Shown piece after piece: positions 58,554 to 64,000 of a stretch of 64,000 nucleotides of DNA (position 1 is its first letter; each line of letters begins with the position of its first letter). The stretch is from Varibaculum timonense_A. Its GTDB lineage: Bacteria; Actinomycetota; Actinomycetes; Actinomycetales; Actinomycetaceae. The notes under the pieces are model-generated. The model was not told where the DNA came from. It searched no databases and worked only from the letters and a program-made list of their open reading frames with translations. The translations under genes and the position numbers were made by a program. The stretch lies in the NCBI RefSeq assembly GCF_027694345.1, contig NZ_JAQEVU010000009.1, positions 1 through 64,000 on the forward strand, written 5' to 3'.

Positions 58554-60593
58554 GTGTTTCAGGTCTACCTGCTGCAAGTAACTTGTTCCTTACTGATTCT
58601 TTATATTCCCGGTCTGTCCCTGGCACGAATTTCACGGATAAAAGGGGTTGCAGCCTGGGCGTTCGCCCCACTGATTAGCTTATCTATTTGTGCATTAGGC
58701 GCAGTATTAGCTGATTTAGCGGGAATCCGATGGGGGATTGCTAGTTTTTCGTTAATGACTGCTTTAAGTTTCATTCCAGCTTATCTCCTGTCGCGAAAAT
58801 GCCAGCCGGTGCACGTGACTGCTCCACCGCGGTGGCTTCTTCCTACCGGGGTTGTAGCTTGTATCCTACAAATCATTCCGTTCTATTTCGCAACTTCTGT
58901 TCGGAGCCCGATACAGCAGATTGATTCGACTTTCCACATGAATCTGGTTTGGAACATCCTAAAATCTGGAAATGGTTCAACCTTCGGTGGGGCAACCCGA
59001 ATGTATGGTTTAGAGACCACTAAAACTATTTACCCGAGTGGTTGGCATGATTTTGTGTCTCTATTTACCACGAAAGACACCATTGTTAGCGGCGTGAACA
59101 GTATGCACGTCGTAGTAGGAGTACTTTGGGTTCTAGGGTTATCTCTGCTTGCATATGGGCTGTTCCCAAAACGTCCAGGTATAGTATTGGCTACGCAGAT
59201 TTGCTCAAGTTTTGTGAGTGTCTTTCCCACCTATTTGCAAGGCGCTTACCCGGTTTTCCCAAATTCTCTGGCTGTTGCCTGCTTGCCGTCCCTAGGGGCA
59301 GGCTTTGTATTTCTACTTCGGATATCTTATCCCAGGGCGCTGTATGACCGCGTGATGCGTATAGTGTTTGTTAGCTCATTGGTGTTATCCCTGTGTCTAG
59401 TGCATCCGTCTTTCCTTTTCAACGTCTGTATGCTGGGACTAGGATCTTTGCTATATATGCTTTGGCAGCGGTTAAAAGCGCTTTCCGCGAAGCAGCGAGC
59501 GAAAACCTTAGCCAGAGTAGGAAGCGGCTTGGCGGCTCTGCTGGTAGTGGTAGCTGTGACCATAATGTCTAACGGTTATATTTTAGGCACCCTTCACCGG
59601 ATGGCAACCGCTTACGAGACCACTCCCAATGTGACCCTATCGGCATTTTTTAAAATTCTATCTTTGGGTTCTGCCAATCCTATTCCGGTTTCTGCTCTGG
59701 TAAGAGGGAGCCGGCAAATATTGGCGCTCCTGTGTTTACTGCTAACCCTTGTGGGTATGGTATTTGTGCGCCATTTTGGCAAATCTGCGATAGTTGTCAC
59801 CTGTGCCTGGGGGACAATGTCGCTGGTGGTGCTATCTACCATGTGGCGCATATTCCCCCTTACGATTCTGGGGGGTATATGGTACATGAGTCCTTATCGC
59901 GCCTTGAGTGCTTTAGCTGTTCCCCAGATCATAATCATGGCTTTGGGAGTTTCCGCCTGTTTCTCGGTGCTACCGCAAAGAGTTAGCAAGTATCTGAAAA
60001 TTTCCATGAATAAATTTACACCGCTTCTCTATGGGATTAGCGCTCTAGCTCTGGCAATCACCATTCCCCTGGGAGTGATAGCTAAGGTATCTTATTATCG
60101 GATGGCTTATAACCCTGACTCCACTTTTTCTACCATCGTTGCCAGCTCTGAAGAAATAGCTATGCTCTACCGGCTGCGCGAAGAAAAATTAGATAAAGGT
60201 TTGATACTGGGAGATCCCATGAATGGCTCAGCTTTAGCACAAGCTGTCAGTGGTAAGGAAGTTGTTTTTCCCCAGTTGTATTACCGTCCCTCAAATAAAG
60301 CTGAAAACTATCTCAAAAATAGGTTTTCTGATATTGGACGTGACCAGGAAGTTTGTAATGTTCTAAAGAAACACCATATTGCCTATTTCTATTACGATTC
60401 CGACCTATCAAATTTGGCAAAAAATTCGGATGAGCAGTCTCCCGGATTCTATAGAAATATCAATTGGTCGGCCTTACGGAAAATTGATTCCGGGGGGACC
60501 GCTACCCTCTATGAGATTACCGCCTGTAAATATAATCAGAGGTTTTCCCTAGTATCGAAACAGCTACAGAAACGTTACGAAAGGGAGCGGTAG
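58554..60593 (+). CDS. Large polytopic membrane protein (DUF6541-like)
   Basis: The 679-residue protein has about 13-14 hydrophobic helices and begins with a helix pair. The first external loop carries QQIDSTFHMNLVWNILKSG and YPSGWHDFVSLF, features of actinobacterial DUF6541 proteins that resemble GT-C glycosyltransferases. The last 150 residues form a soluble external domain. A role as a polyprenyl-linked sugar transferase in cell-envelope glycan assembly is inferred from context. GTG 58554 has AGGAG upstream. Its end overlaps the convergent next gene by 19 bp. Confidence 0.8.
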   Translation: MFQVYLLQVTCSLLILYIPGLSLARISRIKGVAAWAFAPLISLSICALGAVLADLAGIRWGIASFSLMTALSFIPAYLLSRKCQPVHVTAPPRWLLPTGVVACILQIIPFYFATSVRSPIQQIDSTFHMNLVWNILKSGNGSTFGGATRMYGLETTKTIYPSGWHDFVSLFTTKDTIVSGVNSMHVVVGVLWVLGLSLLAYGLFPKRPGIVLATQICSSFVSVFPTYLQGAYPVFPNSLAVACLPSLGAGFVFLLRISYPRALYDRVMRIVFVSSLVLSLCLVHPSFLFNVCMLGLGSLLYMLWQRLKALSAKQRAKTLARVGSGLAALLVVVAVTIMSNGYILGTLHRMATAYETTPNVTLSAFFKILSLGSANPIPVSALVRGSRQILALLCLLLTLVGMVFVRHFGKSAIVVTCAWGTMSLVVLSTMWRIFPLTILGGIWYMSPYRALSALAVPQIIIMALGVSACFSVLPQRVSKYLKISMNKFTPLLYGISALALAITIPLGVIAKVSYYRMAYNPDSTFSTIVASSEEIAMLYRLREEKLDKGLILGDPMNGSALAQAVSGKEVVFPQLYYRPSNKAENYLKNRFSDIGRDQEVCNVLKKHHIAYFYYDSDLSNLAKNSDEQSPGFYRNINWSALRKIDSGGTATLYEITACKYNQRFSLVSKQLQKRYERER

Positions 60594-61687
60594 ATAGACA
60601 TTAATCGGTCGCATGAAGAGTTAAGACTCCTTTCATTAACCACAAACTCCCGAGCCTTTTTCCCCATCTCTATTTGGGAGGCGCAATCTAAAGAAAGGAA
60701 CTTTTGCATTTGGAGCGCTAAAGACTCTGGATTTTCGCGTTCGGCAGTAAACCCGGTTACGTCTGCACTTAACATTTCTGCTGCCCCACCCGAGCGATTA
60801 ACAACTACTGGGGTTCCGCAGGCTTGAGCCTCTAAAGTTACCAGACCTGCTGCTTCTTCCCACCCTCGGTATTTTTGTGTGGCCAGTACAAACAGGTTGC
60901 TCCTTTGCATCTGTTCCTTGACTTGTTCGCGATTCATTGCTCCCAGATAGCAGATATGAGAGTACTGTTGTTGAGCCTGTAATACCTCTGGTTTTAATGG
61001 TCCGTCTCCGACCAACAGCAACTTATGGGGAATGGTTCTCGTTAATATATTTGAGGCTTTAATTAAAGTGGGAATTCCCTTGGCGAGGCTTAATGCCCCC
61101 ACGTGTAAAACTGTGGGAATTTCATTTTCAGAGGGCGTCGGCGGGGGAGTGAAGAAATCAGTGTCGATACCTTGGTAATGAACTTCGATTTTGCTGGCAG
61201 GTAATCCGCTTTCTATAGCTTTATCGGCTAGATAACGGCTTACCGGCAAGATTCTATTTGCTTCCCTGTTTACCGCAAGATAGTTTTTTTGATGCCAACG
61301 TCGCATTAGGGTGCGGGGCGGGTATAACTGCATAAACACGTCTGCGCCATGCAAGGTTACCAGTAAGGGCGCGCCGGTTTTCTTTGCCGCCTTCGTAGCG
61401 GGAATCGCCCAGGTAGCGAAATGTTGGTGAATAATCTCGGGATGGAAAGCAGCTATTTGTCTGCTCATTCGTCCTAAGAACAACGGTTCAATGTATTCTC
61501 GCTTGCGAAAAGAGATTACACCTTCGCCTGGAACCGCCGAGATGAAGGGGGTTTTTATTGAATTATCGTTTTTTTCCAGAACCAGACCGAAGAGCGTAGA
61601 AACGTTAGTTTTCAGTTTTTCCGCGTGCTGAATCGCGAAATAGGTGGGAGGAACTCTTACTATCCCGATGGTGTAGGCAACCCGCAT
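60575..61687 (-). CDS. Glycosyltransferase family 4
   Basis: The 370-residue GT-B enzyme has PEIIHQHFATWAIPATKAAK in the acceptor half and VHYQGIDTDFF, VLHVGALSLAKGIPTLI, LLVGDGPLKPEV and the donor-binding EEAAGLVTLEAQACGTPVVV with the conserved Glu pair. It probably adds a hexose in the same polysaccharide. It is on the minus strand downstream of the asparagine synthase-like gene (41 bp) and overlaps the convergent DUF6541-like gene. Confidence 0.93.
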   Translation of the reverse strand: MRVAYTIGIVRVPPTYFAIQHAEKLKTNVSTLFGLVLEKNDNSIKTPFISAVPGEGVISFRKREYIEPLFLGRMSRQIAAFHPEIIHQHFATWAIPATKAAKKTGAPLLVTLHGADVFMQLYPPRTLMRRWHQKNYLAVNREANRILPVSRYLADKAIESGLPASKIEVHYQGIDTDFFTPPPTPSENEIPTVLHVGALSLAKGIPTLIKASNILTRTIPHKLLLVGDGPLKPEVLQAQQQYSHICYLGAMNREQVKEQMQRSNLFVLATQKYRGWEEAAGLVTLEAQACGTPVVVNRSGGAAEMLSADVTGFTAERENPESLALQMQKFLSLDCASQIEMGKKAREFVVNERSLNSSCDRLMSIYRSLS

Positions 61688-61728
61688 TTTCTCTTCCTCG
61701 TTCCCGCCTGGTTTGGCACTAAGTTTTC

Positions 61729-63378
61729 TTAACTATCGACCTGGTCAAAAATATCTAAATCTTGATGCCATCTGCCGTGAAGGAACTCTCGTGTCCAAAT
61801 CCCCATGATTGGTCCTTCGAATAACAGACGAGAGGCGAGTTCTAGCCGATTCATCTTCGGTAAATACTTTGTAAACCCAAGCGGATGATTCATGGTGAGA
61901 TGAACTGAGCGCAGATGAGACACTAAAACGTCAAAGTGGGTCAGGTGGGCGAGTTTAATCGCCAGGGGGCGGATAAAGCCGGGTATCGGGAGTCGGCTAG
62001 CCCCATACAGCGGATTAGATTTACCGGTCTTAGCGTCATAGAGTGCATTTATCCAGCGTTTATAAAACTCTCTGCTTGCCGTTAGTTCCACCGCGCCTGA
62101 GAACCAGCAGGCTGCAAACTCTCTGTCCAACATCGGAAGCGCCCAGCGTAAACCGAGGTATTCATAAATCTTCATCGAATTATTAATGTATTTAGTTTGC
62201 CGTTCATGCAGATTAAATGCTTCTACCAGACGTTGAGTAGAGCGGGGAGTGCCATCAAAATCAAGATGGTTAGCTAATATGCGCAAATCGTTCCGCATTT
62301 GGTTTTGAATAGATTGCGGGGGGCGACCATATCTTAAACCCATGTGATTACTGATGACCGCGTGAGTTATATCCTTAAAGGTAGTGTTGGTCTGCTCTAA
62401 CAGCTCCAGGTTGTGCATATTCCCCACCACAGTGTGACCGGGAAGTACTACATCACCAGGTGAGGCCTGCCCTATATCTAGCAAAGTTTGCAAGGCAATA
62501 AAGTCCTGGATATGGGGCAGTGCATTTCCGGAGGATGCATAACGTAACAGTTCCGCTGTTTCTTTACGTTGCCAGTAGCTATGTACTCTTTGGGAAGAGA
62601 GTTCCACAAATTCGAAAGGAATCCCCAGACGCGAGGCAACCTCCCGGGAGATTTTAGCCTCGGGTTGGCTTGCGGATTCCCCATAGCTAAATGCCAGCAG
62701 ATTGTTTACCCCCTGATTGACCAGCCAGGTAGCTAATAGGCGGGAATCTAAACCACCGGAGAGGGGTAACAGAATCCGGCTAGATCCAATGCTTGCCAGC
62801 ATTCTATTCATCACTAAATCTAGGTTATTTTCCAGTTCTTTTCGGAAAGATAACTCATTGGTGATTACCGGTTCGATCGAGAAACTATTGTCGTCATAGA
62901 AAACTCTGGATACTTCTTTCCCGACAGAATCAAGATGTAGAATCGTCCCTGGTGATAAACAGGAAATTTCTGCGAAAAATGTTTCTTCTCCGGGGCAAAA
63001 GCCGGTATACCGCATATAGTTTGTTACTTTTCGGTTAGGACGAGCTCCGATTTTCTTTGCCAAGGCGAAGCAAGAATCGGAGATCGCTACTCCCTCTTTT
63101 GTTCGAGCCCAATATAGAGGGAAAGAGCGGAGAGGATCAGTAGCCAAGATAGCCCCGTGCTTACCTATTTGCAGGGCAGCCCAGTTTTGTCGCATCTTGA
63201 TACAGTTGTCAGGGTTAATACCACCTCTGAGGGGAGTGGTATCTATTTCTAGCAGGGATTTTACCTGTATGTTTTCTTGAGGGTCGGAATCTAACTGTGC
63301 CCAGTTAGCACTCATTCCAACAGTTGTAACTGTGCCCACTGCCTTCCTTTTCTTCGTTAGAGACCTAATCTGCTCCAT
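61729..63378 (-). CDS. Asparagine synthase-like protein without glutaminase Cys
   Basis: The 549-residue protein resembles asparagine synthetase B. A degenerate N-terminal Ntn-like domain (residues about 20-170) is followed by the ATP-pyrophosphatase domain with the PP-loop LLPLSGGLDSRLLATWL. True glutamine-using enzymes start Met-Cys; here no N-terminal Cys exists at either candidate start (63378, or the internal MSANWAQ), so ammonia release from glutamine is unlikely. Such proteins in polysaccharide loci may amidate uronic acids or form another amide. An AGGTG lies upstream of the ATG. Confidence 0.85.
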   Translation of the reverse strand: MEQIRSLTKKRKAVGTVTTVGMSANWAQLDSDPQENIQVKSLLEIDTTPLRGGINPDNCIKMRQNWAALQIGKHGAILATDPLRSFPLYWARTKEGVAISDSCFALAKKIGARPNRKVTNYMRYTGFCPGEETFFAEISCLSPGTILHLDSVGKEVSRVFYDDNSFSIEPVITNELSFRKELENNLDLVMNRMLASIGSSRILLPLSGGLDSRLLATWLVNQGVNNLLAFSYGESASQPEAKISREVASRLGIPFEFVELSSQRVHSYWQRKETAELLRYASSGNALPHIQDFIALQTLLDIGQASPGDVVLPGHTVVGNMHNLELLEQTNTTFKDITHAVISNHMGLRYGRPPQSIQNQMRNDLRILANHLDFDGTPRSTQRLVEAFNLHERQTKYINNSMKIYEYLGLRWALPMLDREFAACWFSGAVELTASREFYKRWINALYDAKTGKSNPLYGASRLPIPGFIRPLAIKLAHLTHFDVLVSHLRSVHLTMNHPLGFTKYLPKMNRLELASRLLFEGPIMGIWTREFLHGRWHQDLDIFDQVDS

Positions 63379-63457
63379 GCTAACACCTAGGGATTTTCCT
63401 TAGGGCGGTGTGGCAGAATACTACTATTGGTTAATCTAGCCTGTTGGAGAGTTATCT

Positions 63458-64000
63458 TTGGTAAAACGAATGATTTTTCATGCGCCCTATGAAATCCCAG
63501 AGACTGCAAATTCGGCTTCCCGGTTACGTCCTCGGATTATGCGCGAGGCTTTTTCGCGTTTAGGGTACGAAGTCTTTGACTTAAGCGGTGATGTCTCCCG
63601 TCGGCGCAGCCTAAAGAAGCAGCTACGGCAGTCGCTGCAACGAGGAGTGAAATACGATTTTCTTTATTTTGAGAACTCTACGCAGCCAAACCTGTTCGCT
63701 GATTCTTTGAAAAAAGGGATTGCCCCTTTTCTTGACCACTCTATTCACCAGATTTGTAAAGCGCATGGTATCCCAGTCGGGGTGTTTTACCGGGATGTAT
63801 ATTGGAGATTCCGAAAAGATTTACAGACTTCGACAACTGTCTGGAATCGGGTAACCGACCTATTCCAACGGCTGGATTGGTTTATTTATCGGCGCAATAA
63901 AGTGCAGCTGTTCTTGCCGTCAAAAGCGATGGGGGAATACCTAGATTTAACGGGTTTCAAACCGGTTGCCGAGTTACCTCCGGGAGCAGAAGTAGTTGAT
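63458..64000 (+). CDS. Glycosyltransferase-like protein, 3' partial
   Basis: A frame opens at TTG 63458 behind GGAG (8 bp spacing), has no stop and runs off the window (181 codons). It starts MVKRMIFHAPYEIPETANSA and continues with SRLRPRIMREAFSRLGYEVF, the first Rossmann strand and helix of a GT-B type transferase. FLYFENSTQPN and GVFYRDVYWRF are also visible. It is divergent from the asparagine synthase-like gene and belongs to the polysaccharide locus. Confidence 0.75.
   Translation, partial: MVKRMIFHAPYEIPETANSASRLRPRIMREAFSRLGYEVFDLSGDVSRRRSLKKQLRQSLQRGVKYDFLYFENSTQPNLFADSLKKGIAPFLDHSIHQICKAHGIPVGVFYRDVYWRFRKDLQTSTTVWNRVTDLFQRLDWFIYRRNKVQLFLPSKAMGEYLDLTGFKPVAELPPGAEVVD

Noticed and set aside
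1..64000. tRNA or rRNA genes, prophage or integrative element
   Set aside because: No cloverleaf with T-loop and CCA end, rRNA signature, integrase, terminase or att-like repeats could be recognised by eye. A tRNAscan and Rfam search would settle the RNA part.

Overview
The window looks like a chromosomal piece of a moderate-GC, Gram-positive actinobacterium, most likely an Actinomycetaceae member close to Varibaculum, Actinobaculum or Actinomyces. The genus is a guess from gene style. Supporting signs are three sortase-anchored surface proteins, a CIRCE-controlled groES without an adjacent groEL, an actinobacterial-type inositol cluster with a Cgl0158-like aldolase, PdxST vitamin B6 synthesis and frequent GTG/TTG starts. 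A run of 10 N at 2164-2173 marks a scaffold join, so the first 2.16 kb may not truly neighbour the rest.

Layout. 1-2127: 3' end of a large repeat-rich LPKTG surface protein. 2255-3330: an AbiE-type toxin-antitoxin locus with an intact antitoxin and a decayed toxin. 3331-6371: a Fic protein with a heptad-repeat linker, then tsaD carrying an unusual amphipathic-repeat tail. 6446-9648: a THUMP-like methyltransferase, groES and a transaldolase. 9950-15666: a GntR regulator divergent from iolC, an aldolase gene, iolB and iolD; iolA lies alone at 44562. 15893-20622: sugar-modification and polysaccharide genes (PglC, PglE and PglF types, LicD). 20710-22395: a GNAT acetyltransferase and an Mrr-type restriction enzyme. 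22674-28193: a cell-wall pullulanase under a LacI-type operator, an orphan glucose-type EIIA and a second surface protein behind a DtxR-like box. 28760-34767: a hydrolase, a small protein, a ferritin-like/VIT1 transporter, a TRIC-like channel and a MarR/MFS efflux pair. 35416-43296: a membrane-anchored HNH nuclease, HrpB helicase, phosphoglucomutase, TadA and a DUF4143 ATPase. 43367-50877: a lipoprotein amidase, iolA, pdxST, and an antiterminator with a GlcNAc-type PTS operon. 50894-55281: metNIQ under a SAM riboswitch, divergent from a stand-alone TrpB2 under a Trp-codon attenuator. 55299-64000: a second surface-polysaccharide locus running off the end.

The most unusual signal is a family of about 100-bp structured repeats (32250, 35022, 35180 partial, 35271, 39190, and 39011 inverted). 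Each has an outer stem of about 15 bp, a G-rich internal loop on both strands and an apical hairpin of 16-18 bp. Stem sequences differ between copies but stay paired, while the loop strands are conserved, so structure appears to have been selected. All copies are intergenic. Their function is unknown.

RNA-level control is rich for the window size: a SAM riboswitch, a Trp leader peptide with terminator and antiterminator, and a LicT-type RAT-like site. Carbon use (pullulanase, GlcNAc-type PTS, inositol, phosphoglucomutase, transaldolase) and surface building (two polysaccharide loci, three anchored proteins) dominate the gene content, which fits a host-associated commensal. No tRNA, rRNA, CRISPR array, insertion sequence or prophage was recognised.
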